Shown in pieces: positions 22,704-33,755 of a stretch of DNA of 64,000 nucleotides (the first letter of the stretch is position 1; each line of letters begins with the position of its first letter). Source of the stretch: Metridium senile (lineage: Eukaryota > Cnidaria > Anthozoa > Actiniaria > Metridiidae). The translations under genes and the position numbers were made by a program. The DNA lies in assembly GCA_949775045.1 (NCBI GenBank), contig OX459110.1, forward strand, positions 12,805,741 through 12,869,740. Reading direction: 5' to 3'. The notes under the pieces are model-generated. The model made no database searches and was not told where the DNA came from. It saw only the letters and a list, made by a program, of their open reading frames with translations.

Positions 22704-23539
22704 CCCGGCGTAACCAATCATCGGAAATTCAATCGATAAATCGATATTATTACTAAATTGATATCGATTGGCATCGGTCAATCGATCACCAATCGATAAT
22801 CACAAAAAAGTCTCCAATCGATGATTATCGATTGCTATTAGATGTTTATCGATTGATAACCGATGGGTATCGAGTGGTCTAACTAGTACTGTATTTAATG
22901 ACGCAATTTGATGATCTGCATGATCTATGTTTACACAAGCTGTCAGAATCATGCTATCGTGAAATGTAATTGTTACATGACCTGGCTACGGTGAAGCACA
23001 AGGCAGTGAAGGAGAAATGGATCAATCAAAATCTTGCTGCGTCAAACAATCCGCAGAAATCACTCAAATTGCTTTGAAATGCATATGTAAAGGGTATCAC
23101 GAATGTCAGTTTGCTGTGGAGGTCGGAAAGAAATTCAAAGCAGTCAAAAAGGAGGAGACAAAGGACGTGCATTTAAAGTGCATGACCCTAAAAGAGGCCA
23201 ACTTGGACATTTGTAACCGGAACTTGTATCGGTTATGTGGCCATTATACACAGCTTCAATGTAATTAAATAAGTGACAACTTTTTGAATTCTGTGTATAA
23301 TAAAGTTTATTATTATTATTAACAGTTGTATTATACAGTATATATTGTAAACAAATAAAAAAACGATACCAATCGATACCAATTAGGTTATCGCTTGCTA
23401 TTGGAAATCGATAACAATAGATAATCACACACCTCTTCTTCATCGATTAGTCATCGATTTTAGATATCAATCAATAAATTGGTATCGATTGACTATCGAT
23501 TGATATCGATTATCGGTTTCATCAATTGGTTACACCGGG
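22704..23539. mobile_element. CCCGG-end element C, 836 bp
   Basis: Ends are CCCGGCGTAACCAATCATCG and the inverse CAATTGGTTACACCGGG. AGAATT lies on both sides (22698-22703 and 23540-23545), and copy 1 shows the single-copy empty site near 12545. Its ends are ATCGAT-rich and it carries a plus-strand ORF at 23017-23268. The insertion is about 25 bp from where element A inserted in copy 1. Confidence 0.85.
23017..23268 (+). CDS. Small ORF carried by element C (83 aa)
   Basis: An 83-residue frame starts in AAATGGATC and contains KGYHECQFAVEVG followed by KK and a cysteine-rich tail (CNRNLYRLCGHY). VKQ, KGxxxCxFxVxVG and the following KK align with the element B ORF, so it is element-family sequence and not random. 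Family not recognised. It could encode a small DNA-binding or accessory protein, or be a captured exon; neither is shown. Confidence 0.4.
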   Translation: MDQSKSCCVKQSAEITQIALKCICKGYHECQFAVEVGKKFKAVKKEETKDVHLKCMTLKEANLDICNRNLYRLCGHYTQLQCN

Positions 23540-24330
23540 AGAATTTGAATACAGCCCATGGTTCAAGTAGTAAAAAAAATTGAGATTTTTATGATATTAA
23601 ATCTTGTTGAATACATAGAAATTATGAAAACGAGAATGACTTTCACAACAAAACTTCGAGCTTTTTGGGAACCCTTTGTTGTCAAAAAATATCTAAAATA
23701 AGTAAATAAAAAGCTGAAAAAACTTACCTTTATCGAAGTTTTTTTTGCAAAAACTTGTTCTATTTGTCTGGACAACGTCTTGGGACTTTGCTTTCGTGTT
23801 TTCGCTTCAAAAGAAGAGCTAACACTTCATTCCAAATCCGCCATGTTTTGGTTTTGTGAAGCTAGGCTGAGGTCCAAATACTAACAAATTCAAGCACAAC
23901 CAACAGAATATCCATCTTTCTCGATTTAAATTGATAAAAAGTTGTCTAACGTTGCTTTTGACAAACGTTGAAAGGGTTTTGTGGCTATTTTAAACAAGAA
24001 AATTATTAAAAATAGCGCTTCCATGTAGCGGCAGCTACGGCAGGCATGGCAGTGATGTTTTCAAGTTCAAAACTCGCGCGCGTCGAAAAAGATACTGATG
24101 GGAGGGGAGGGGTGAGATAGACGTCTGTTAGGAAAATCATCAACATGAAAAATAAAACGTAAACTAAGTCATTTAAGTACAAAAAAATATATCCTTAAGT
24201 TTATATTTATGTACTTTTCTTTCCTTTTTATTTTCAAATCAGGAGATACAAAATAGTTTGTCTTTTGTCGCATTTCACCCTCTCCCCCTAAGTAAGTTTC
24301 ACCGACATGCGCCTTGCATATGTAAACAAA

Positions 24331-27300
24331 ATGGCGGCTCATTCGTATACAGTTGTGCAAAGTTTGAAGAAATCTTGTCTTCATGAGGTCGCTAAGCACG
24401 TCAAAGAGCATCAAGACTCGTTAGGTTCATTGCCTATTGAGATAAAGGACAAGCTGGTTAAATTATTTGCATTTAGAGGGCTTTTGAGTGACGATATTTT
24501 ACCGAAGGTACGTTACAAGGTCCGTTACAAGTCTTCCCGTCTCTGACAGTCTGCAGTATTTAGCTTTGCATTGACGTAGCCAGATTGTTTTTATTAGGAT
24601 CTACTGCCACTGCGGTTTGTTATTGTTATTTGTGCCTTTGTCTCTTTTGTCCTTGTGTTACACATGTAAATTGTTTTCTTGTACGAACAAACTGTTATCT
24701 ATTTTTGTTTTGTTTATCGAAGCCCTAATGTATGGATTTGCTTGACCAACTATAAACCGCCTACCTAGATTGCAGTCTTAAATCTCTGTGTTCATCTACC
24801 TGTGTGTATGTCTATCAATGGTCCTCTCTGTCTATAGATCCATCTACTTCAATTTGTCTGGGTTTTTTTCCCGATCCTTTTGTCTGTCTGTCTGTTTATT
24901 TATTGATCAATCTTTCTGAGCAGTCTGTCTGTCTGTCTGTCCTTCTATAAATCTTTTATTTGTTAAAGCAGGCTGATTATATTGGCAACTATACAGCTGA
25001 TGTGGGCCTGCTATCACTCACACACACTCCACACTACATTCTGTATTTTACAAGCACACTACATTCAAACTCACATGTTGATTTTTGCGGAGGGAGGAAA
25101 ACTGGAGAACCCGGAGAAAAACCCCCGTGGCATGAGAGAGAACAACACATCAAACAAACTCAATTCACTTATGTGCCCGAGCCGGGAATCGAACTCGGGC
25201 CACAGCGGTGAAAGGCCAGCGCTATAACCGCTAGGCCACCCATGCCACCCACTATATTTTTGTTTAGCTGGATATCTGTCTATAATTTAGTGAATTTATT
25301 GATTTGCCAACCAAGTGCTTTGTTATTTTTTCCCTGCAAGATTATTACGCCATCGATCAGAGAACTTGATTTGAGTGAATCAGAGCCTACAGATGAAGGG
25401 CTATATGCTATAACGTGTTGTAAAGGTCTAAAGAAGCTTGACTTGAATGCTGTCAAGGACAGGAGGGAAAACATTTCAACTGAAGGTGAAATAGATAGAA
25501 TGACAAAAACATTCCCAGGGAAAGAGTGAAGTTTTGACTGCGAATGAGGGAAAACATGACATTTGAGAGAGGAGTGAGGCAGGAGAGAAAACATCCATTT
25601 CTCATTCACTTATGGTCAAAACTTCACTCATTATTTACTCAACTTCAGTTATCGTTACAAATGGCATTATATGGAACAGTTGGACCTCCCACTGGAACTG
25701 CCACTGATGTAGCAAATATGAAAACAATTATATAAAAGATATTAGCCTGCGTTGCATCCAGATTTTTTCTCCATAAATTCTGTCTGCACATCAGAGAAAG
25801 ATTTATTGTTCTGGGCCCCCCTGCTTAATTATGGTTTTAGGTCCTATTGGTGATTGGCTATTACTAACAGCCATTTTGATTCTGACACATGAGCAGGACT
25901 GGTAACAATAATTAATAGCCAATCAGCGGACTTGTTATAATAAGCCAATCAGAGCTCGTACTCAAATCCAGGTACACTGAGAACAAGAAATCTTTCTCTG
26001 ATTTGCAGACAGGACTTACAAGTAAACAAGTAATGTCTGGCTGCAAGCAGGCTAAAAAGATATAGGCATTTAAACTTTTTTATTTAATTGTTTTAGGAAT
26101 TGTTGCTATTGCCAGATCATGTTCCAACCTACAGACAGTGTACCTGCGACGCTGTGTTAACGTTTCTGATGGAGCCATCATTGCTCTTGCACAACATTGC
26201 CCTTATCTGCAATACCTCAATATATCAAATTGCAATATCACTGACGCATCTTTAAAAGTCTTAGCGATGAACTCTAAGTTTCTTCAAAGTTTGAATATTT
26301 CAAAAACAAGGGTAAATTTCCATATTAGAATATAATAATTAATTAAAAGTGTATCTTGTGGAGGACATGTATACAGAACAGTCAATTGATAAGACCTGAG
26401 CTTGATTTCTTAAGTAGTGCTTCAGCTTCTGATGTAGTCTTGGTTTATCCCGTTTTCTACCTCAGCAAGAATCAACTTGCAAGCAATATTTGAGTGCTAA
26501 AATATTTAATGTAGCAGTAGTAGAGCAGACTTTGTGAAACGTTCAGTGCCATATGCCTGCATTGCCGCGACCATGATGTTTTCTAGAAATTTGCCTTGCC
26601 TTGACCATATTCGTGCTGTGAGCTTTTCATAGTCATGCAATATCTGCTATAAGTGTGAGTCTTAGTAGCACTGCCATTTGTGTCTGGCTAAAAAAATTAG
26701 AAAATTAATTGATTAAGTATTTATTTTAACATTTTTTATCAATTACATGTAAAAGTGTTTTTTCAAATCAAGGTATCATAGCTTATTATGCATTTGTTAT
26801 AGATCACAGATGATGGGGTGATGTGTCTAGCCAATGGTTGCTGTGTAAGAACACTCAAGGTACAATATACTGATTGAATAACTTTGCTTGTATTTGAAAT
26901 GCATGTCTGAGCGATTAGTGGAACCAATTCTGTGTCAACAGGCCTACATGTAGTTTCAATTCCCTGCTTATTCAAATGGTTGCCAGTGTATTTAATATGT
27001 AATAGGTGCCAGGAAGAAAAAGTTATGTACCAAATGTCCCATATGTACGCGTGCATCCTAAAAAATGTTTTGTTGTCCATATAATAAAAAGAACACTACA
27101 CATTGGCTTGAAGATATGAATTTTATTTTCTTGTGTTATATCTTCACACAACTGTGTAATATCCTCTATGTATTTTGTTATGGTTTTGACAACCAACCAT
27201 TGTAATTAAAACAAAGAAAATTGACAAATCTATTGTTAAAATGGTTGGCAAATTAGCATCACAATGCCAACACTTGTAAACACTACGCTCACCACAGGTA

Positions 27301-27635
27301 GCCCAAGCTCACTATCTGTGGTCTTATAATGCTTCTATGGGAGAATTTTTTTAAATCCACATATTTTTCCATAGAAGGCAAATAAGACAACAGATGTGAA
27401 CTTGGGCTACCTTAGTGTGCACTCATCTATATTTACAATACCACAGGAACTCCATGTTGCTCACTGTACTGAAGTGTCAGATGATTCCTTGGAGGCAATT
27501 CTAATGCTATGTCCAAATATTTCTTTTCTTATATTCCACGGCTGTCCACTTGTGACAGAGAGGATACGTTATGCAATGGAGGATTTAGCAGAAAGGGGCG
27601 GCCAATTAAAACAAGTCACATGGACTGTTTATTAG
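24331..27635 (+). CDS. AMN1: AMN1 homologue, copy 2 (5 exons, 260 aa)
   Basis: Exons 24331-24507, 25341-25485, 26097-26311, 26803-26859 and 27447-27635 have the same phases and lengths as copy 1. The LRR protein (about residues 60-235) ends in LKQVTWTVY. Against copy 1 the changes I count are A7T, two N-to-D, T-to-P, Y-to-N, G-to-S, S-to-M, K-to-Q and V-to-I, all in exons 1-3; exons 4 and 5 encode identical protein. Introns are shorter than in copy 1 but hold a SINE (intron 1) and a small MITE (intron 4). The predicted role is that of AMN1, a mitotic-exit/ubiquitin-linked regulator. Both copies look functional. Confidence 0.93.
24950..25252 (-). mobile_element. tRNA-derived SINE in AMN1 copy 2 intron 1
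   Basis: The minus strand begins with a tRNA-like head (about 25252-25178). It has an A-box-like GGCCTAGCGG and a B-box-like AGTTCGATTCC, paired T-arm halves CCGAG/CTCGG, and an anticodon-region CCTTTCA. The body contains GAGAACCCGGAGAAAAACCC. AMN1 copy 1 lacks this segment at 15445-15462. A diverged relative lies at 29150-29395. Confidence 0.8.
27296..27412. mobile_element. 117-bp MITE in AMN1 copy 2 intron 4
   Basis: AGGTAGCCCAAG at the left is exactly mirrored by CTTGGGCTACCT at the right, with further pairing inside (CTATCTGTGGTCTTAT). Copy 1 has the uninterrupted intron at about 18080. Confidence 0.8.
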
Positions 27636-28291
27636 AGAATAGTTTAAATGACAAGGTGTATATTAAACATACATGAGGAAAATATTGATATACAGCTATT
27701 TTAAAAAACTTTGAATACTGAATAGTACATTCCAAGACCAAAGGGCATTGTGGGTTACATTGATTAGTAATAATTCAACTATCAACGATATGTACACATT
27801 AATGTGAACATAAATGTAGCGTTCTAGTGCCCTTGATATATGTGTGCCCAACATGCTAATTAGTTAACTTTGTGTGAAAGGTTTTTAATTCAAAATGGAA
27901 ACCTTTTAGCTTATTATTTATTGCTTTTACTAAGTTTTAGAAAATTAAATTATTATTTCGTGTTCATAGTTATACATCCTTGGTGTAAAATCTGTAAATA
28001 TGGTATTGTATACAGCTCGTAATATATATGTATATTTGAATAAAATAAACCTGTTTAAATATAAGTATAAAGATTTTGTTAAGAATTAAAAAAAAATAGA
28101 TATTTACATTCTCATTTGGTATATACAATAAAATAAATACAATCTTTAAAAATAGAAAAAATAACTACAGTACTTTTAAAAACAAATTGTAAGCGAATAT
28201 TTTTTAGCTTTGGAGACTGTTACACAATAATAAATATATTTATAGCATTTTTTATAATTATGGGACCATCAAAGATCAGAAAACAATGTGT

Positions 28292-28366
28292 AAAAGGCAT
28301 TTTTACTGACGTCAATCAAAATATAAAAGGTATTTTTGATTGACAGGCAGCCTGAAATGCCTTTTT
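28292..28366. repeat. 75-bp hairpin
   Basis: AAAAGGCATTT..TGACGTCAATCA pairs with TGATTGACAGGC..AAATGCCTTTT across a short centre. The remaining intergenic sequence 28186-28665 shows no other feature. Confidence 0.6.
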
Positions 28367-28665
28367 CTTGTTGACATTTATAAATATGCGGTCATGTTAT
28401 ATTATGAGAGACTCAGTAAAGCAATAATTGTGCTTTTCTCCCTGATTAGCTTGACCACTGTAATGAAGTGATAAGTATTATGCCACATCATATGACTGCA
28501 AGAGAATGTCCCACATGGGAATTCTTTGGCCTAAGTTCAGAATGTCACATCTCACATGTATCGGAACTAATGCAAATGAGAAAAACCTATGTTGGAATTT
28601 GTTTGCATTAGATTTGGCACACGTGAGATTCGGTGTTTCAACTAGGCCTTAAATATTCTAAAGAT

Positions 28666-30774
28666 TTAGACAGAATTATATTGTATACCACTAGCATGAA
28701 TAACTAAAGACCTATTTTCATCTTCATCATCATTTGCGAATACCACTCTATATACAGGATAAAGTATGTAGTGTTGAATGACAAATATTGTATTTATAGA
28801 GAGAGCCTCGCAGGAGAGTATCAACTTGGGTATGTTCCCTGTGAGTTGTGTATTATCACCGTCAATCATACAGTAAAGTAGCATTTGCAAGGCACTGAGA
28901 ATGCCGCCAGCAAAGTCCATCCATATGCCCTCTATACTCCAACCTTCTGTTGACTTACGCTTGAAGTTTAAGTAGATTTGAGGCAGCACCTGTAAAATTA
29001 CAAAATTGTGTGCGAGAATTCATATGGGTATTCATGCATCTTGTCTGGCAATTTTTACTTTTCATTACATCCATAAGTGTAACAGAAAAAAAGCTCATCA
29101 CACCGTGTACTTTAAGAAATATGACAGTTTTTCTCAATTGTTTTTTTTTGTGAGGTACACTCACTCACTACAACTACATTCAATATTTACAGCATAAACA
29201 CTTGACTAACATGTTAATTTTTGCTGAGAAAAGAAAACGACTGGAGAACCATAAAACACTTGTGGCATGGGAAAGGACAACACATCAAACAAACTCAACT
29301 TGCATATTATCCATCCCAATCTGAGACTTGAACCTGGATCACTGAGGTGAGAGCTAGACAACAGTGTTGCAGTGTTGAGGACCCAATGCCTCCCTCACTC
29401 AGACTCCCAATATAAAAAAAATCAGTTAAACTAATGTATGAAATTATATGAAATAATCTTGCATTCATTACCTTTGAAAAAGCAGAAACTGACTTGATAT
29501 AGCCAGCATATGTTAGAACTAAAGCCCACATATTCAATGTATTATAAAACGAAGCTACAACTCCAAATACACCTAGACCAATGAAAGCTAAAACACAAAC
29601 AGCACCTGATAAAAAAAGATGACTGAATTATGATATGATTGATGATTATTATGGTAATCATGATGATTGTAGTAGTGCTGATCATCATAATGATGATTTT
29701 AGTTATGATGATCATGAATATACATTATTATACATTTTACTAACTACATTGAATCTGATTGGCCGAGAGCACACTGCTAAATCTGAGTAGCATGTGAACT
29801 TGACAGTGATAAAGGCAGCAGATGCTGCATTTATCACTGTCAAGTTCCCAGGCTCTCTCGGTCACGGGTTGCTGTTTTCAGTGAAGATGACGGCTGCTTG
29901 TTTTGCCTTGGTATAATAATGTTGTTTACTAGTCTACAAAATGTATAATAAAACAATTATTGGGTTCGGTTTTCGCATGATATCGTAAATTATCAAGACC
30001 TCGAGTCTGTGTTATCTGCCTCAGCTCTGGCTTTGGCAGATAACACAGACCTCGGTCTTGATAATTTACAATATCATGCTCAACCTCACACAATAATTGC
30101 TTAGTGTCTTTCGTAATTACGCGACCACTGACAATGAAATGACAACATGAAAAAAATGGTTTATGCTGCCATCAATTAAAAATAATCAGTTGATCAACTG
30201 ATTAGTTTAATTGGTGGCAGAAACAAAATACTTTCACACATTGTGTGATCTTCTACCATTGCGTACTTGTGATGACATGAGTGTAAGCGCGTGACGAAAA
30301 AGATGATGACAATAACAATGGTAAAGGTAATGATATTACCAATTATGATGATATCATCATATTATATATATAAAAAAAAGAACAAATCTACAGCCACTAC
30401 CAACCTATCCACTTAGTAAGTTTCTGTGTACCACGATCATAGATCATAACCTGACCAAGTTCAAATACACAAATCCCAAGACCGTGAGTAGCAAATACCA
30501 CATCAGTCAGCTTCACTGGATCATCGCGAGAGGTGGCTCCACTTTCTACCCGAAAGAAGCGCTGCATTTCACTATCGCTGAACACAACGACTGTATATAC
30601 AGAGTACATGAAAAAACCTGTAATGTTGAGAGCCAGGAAATCGAAAGAAAATCCAACGACGCTTTTTCTTTTCCAGTTTAAGTAGACTTGGGGATAGAAG
30701 GAGAACGTCCATACGATGAAATACATCCATCCCGATATTTGCGCTGCAATTTCTAAATATAACTTCTCATCCAT
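28666..30774 (-). CDS. Cystinosin-like PQ-loop transporter A (3 exons, 275 aa)
   Basis: Exons on the minus strand are 30774-30405, 29605-29472 and 28989-28666, joined in frame. Two PQ-loops are visible: FYPQVYLNW (PQ at 28-29) and VLPQIYLNF (171-172). The cystinosin block STEGWSI..DFAGG carries the conserved Asp (193). Hydrophobic segments fit seven TMs. Cystinosin exports cystine with protons from lysosomes. The long glycosylated luminal N-terminus of vertebrate cystinosin (about 120 aa) is absent, and the tail ends QYNSV, a possible YxxPhi sorting motif rather than GYDQL. Substrate is inferred from family only. It starts head-to-head with DERA, 319 bp away. Confidence 0.9.
29150..29395 (-). 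mobile_element. Diverged SINE copy in CTNS-like A intron 2
   Basis: It shares with 24950-25252 the blocks CACACATCAAACAAACTCAA, GGAGAACC and TGGCATG, and a decayed tRNA-like head (GACTTGAACCTGGATC as B-box remnant). It is old and not a functional tRNA. Confidence 0.65.
29796..30220. repeat. Cluster of three hairpins in CTNS-like A intron 1
   Basis: Perfect or near-perfect palindromic units lie at 29796-29847 (GAACTTGACAGTGATAAA arms), about 29950-30103 (arms of about 68 bp with TCTGTGTTATCTGCC), and 30166-30220 (CTGCCA arms around AGTTGATCAACT). A TGATGAT-rich microsatellite precedes them (29630-29720). Confidence 0.75.
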
Positions 30775-31093
30775 CGATTCTTTTAAAATATCCAGATATC
30801 GAGAATCCTATTCTTCGCTAAGCAAAGATTTAGACAGATGAATCGCACTAAAGTGAACTTATGTTTAAAAGTGTCTTTGAGGAGCATCATGCCGAAACGT
30901 TCTATTTTGCATGAGTAGAAGTATGAAATCTACCAGGCGTTGCTTGAAATGCGTCGGATGACTTCCGGAGGATGTTCGTAGTGGTAATAAATTCCGAATT
31001 CCTGCCGACACACGTGGCGAAAATCACGGCCATATTTTCTGCTGCACAATTTTACAAATTTCGCCAAATTTCACGTAGTTTTTTCCCAGAAAA
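30775..31093. promoter_or_regulatory. Divergent promoter region between CTNS-like A and DERA
   Basis: Only 319 bp separate the two start codons, which point away from each other. No TATA box is obvious. The interval must hold the 5' UTRs and core promoters of both genes. Shared regulation is inference. Confidence 0.6.
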
Positions 31094-33628
31094 ATGTCCT
31101 CCCATGTAGTGCGTAATCCTGGCTTTCCTCTGAACTTGACGTGGGTCGAGAATTCAAGAGTAAATCTCCCTGCAGTTAAGAGAAGAGCGGATACTCTAAA
31201 GACACGACGATCGGTCAAAAAGCAATGGCAGGCCGCATGGCTGCTTCGAGCAGTGACTTGCATGGACCTAACAACTCTCTCAGGCGACGATACAGCGACC
31301 AATGTCAGCCGTCTATGCTTCAAAGCACAGAATCCGATCCGCAAAGATTTGCTAGCAGCAATGGGGATGGCAGAAGAAGGCATAACAACTGGAGCGGTCT
31401 GTGTTTATTTATCACGAGTTGAAGATGCTGTTCATACACTTAAAAAGCTGGGATCAAAGATCCCTGTTGCATCAGTTGCGGCAGGATTTCCTGCAGGTAC
31501 ATGTGCATGTTTGAATCGTGTTTTTACATTTCAGTTTGTACATTTCAGAAATGTATAATATAAGTGTATATTTGTAACACAAGAAAACTTGTCAGGGGTA
31601 GGGAGGGGATTGATGTAACATCATTTGCATCTTTTTCTTTGATTGCATGTTTAAATGGTGTTTGTAGATTTCAGTTTGTACATTTCAGAAATGTACAATA
31701 TATGTAATGCAACAGTGTACTTTGGTAACATTTAAAGACTATCAGGGGTAGGGAGGGGATTCCTTTAAATTATGACCAGTTTGCACATTGATTTTCAGGG
31801 GTAGTGTGTTTCTGAATTTGCGTCTTGAGATTACAGTTTGTACATTATACACTAGTCACCCTCTATTAGGCAGCCACAAAAAAAAGTCCCAAATCTATTC
31901 CTATACCTATTCTATACCTCTGTTCAGCAGCCAACCTTTATTAACCAGTCACTTTGGAAAGTCACGGTACCACTAGTAAAATGTAGGATAATAACTACTA
32001 TGTTATAGTGCAAATAACGGCTCGTAGCTCGTTTCGCGCTTCGCGCTCAACTCGCTGGCTCGCTTCGCTCGCTACTGTAACAAACTTTGCTCACTAATCC
32101 TGTGATAAACGAGTTCGACTTGGGCAAGTCTAGGGAAAGAGTAATAAAGTGTATTAATGTGTAATAGTTCTATTGAACAAATGATTATAAAACACAAAGT
32201 TAAAGTTAAAATGTAATAAAGTGTAATAAAGCATATTACGCTAAAGTGTGTTTCACGGGTTAATGAAAACCACTGTAAATGTGAAACAAGATAGTGCTAA
32301 TAGTACTAATTATTAGCATAAAATTCCACTAAATAGTCAGCTAACTATTTCACAAGTTTATTATTTGCACTCTAATTATTCTAAATTCCTATTTATTATT
32401 ATTGCTTTCCAGGTCAAACACCAATGAAACAAAGAATACAAGAAATAGAAGCTGCAGTAGACGCTGGTGCAACAGAAATCGACATTGTTATTTCAAGATC
32501 ACATGTTCTATCTGGAAATTGGCAAGCTTTGTACGAAGAGATCTTTGCAATGCGCAAAGCATGTGGTGATGCACATCTCAAGACAATCCTTGCGACAGGA
32601 GAGTGTGGTTCATTGACGAATGTCTACAAGGCTAGTCTAGTAGCAATGATGGCTGGGTCAGATTTTATTAAGACATCAACTGGCAAAGAATCTGTTAATG
32701 CAACATTCCCTGTTGCCTTTGTGATGGTTAGAGCAATTAGAGATTATTTCCAGGTATTGTGTAATGGACTTTTTATTTAATAGTTAATGAAGGATACAGA
32801 GGTCTTGTCACATGTTGCATATCAAGCATATCAAATGCACTATGGATGATTTGAATTCAAGCAGCAAAACATCACAACAACATGCCATTTTTCTTAACTT
32901 TGTCTACAGAGTTTTCCATCATATAATAATCAGTGCTGATATTATTTACATGTATTAATATAACATATTTCAAGTTTGGTAAGCAACATGCAAAGTTCAG
33001 CATGCAACAAGCAACATGCAATAAAACGTTAACCAACATTTTTTTGAAATACCTGTGTTTTTGATTAAGACTTTTTTGATTGATGGGTTGATTGATTGAT
33101 TGGTTGATTATTGATTGATTGATTTACAAAGTGCATATCTTACTAAAATTGTCAAGATAAAAGTAAATCTGGCCGAGAAAACTCAAGTTAAAACTTATGC
33201 AAATCAGGACAATTTTGTATCTAAAATACAACCTACGTCACGGACGTGATTTCTTTTGTAAAAGTCTCACTAATTATTCATGAATTTTAATATATAGCGT
33301 ACAGGTCATAAAGTTGGTTTCAAACCTGCCGGTGGTATACGCAGTGCCAAAGACGCCCTAATATGGTTAGCACTGATGAAGGAGGAGCTTGGTGATGCCT
33401 GGACCCACCCTAACCTATTTCGTATCGGTGCAAGCTCATTACTTGGTGATATAGAAAGACAGTTATTTCATCATGTTACTGGAAGGTAAATGATGATGAT
33501 GATGATGACACAAAATTTTGTAACCTTTAAATTTATTAGATTTGTATAATATGTGTAACATACTGACCATGCCCACTTGTAATTCAGTCATGAGACTGCG
33601 ATAAGTGTCAATAAACTTATTATTATTA

Positions 33629-33691
<63 letters not shown>

Positions 33692-33698
33692 GTATATA

Positions 33699-33755
<57 letters not shown>

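Larger units (their letters stand above)
21297..28185. repeat. Segmental duplication copy 2 (6.9 kb, carries AMN1 copy 2)
   Basis: Collinear with copy 1 from the satellite through AMN1 to a terminal block (27775-28185) matching 20907-21296. Copy-2-only insertions are element C (22704-23539), a SINE (about 24950-25252) and a 117-bp MITE (27296-27412). It lacks 18406-19450 and 19483-20905 of copy 1. Confidence 0.85.

Noticed and set aside
25178..25252. Functional tRNA gene on the minus strand
   Set aside because: Pol III box-like motifs are present, but the acceptor and anticodon stems pair poorly and the segment is joined to a SINE body, with a decayed relative at 29150.
31024..31383. 119-aa minus-strand frame
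   Set aside because: Lies antisense to DERA exon 1, whose family identity is clear.
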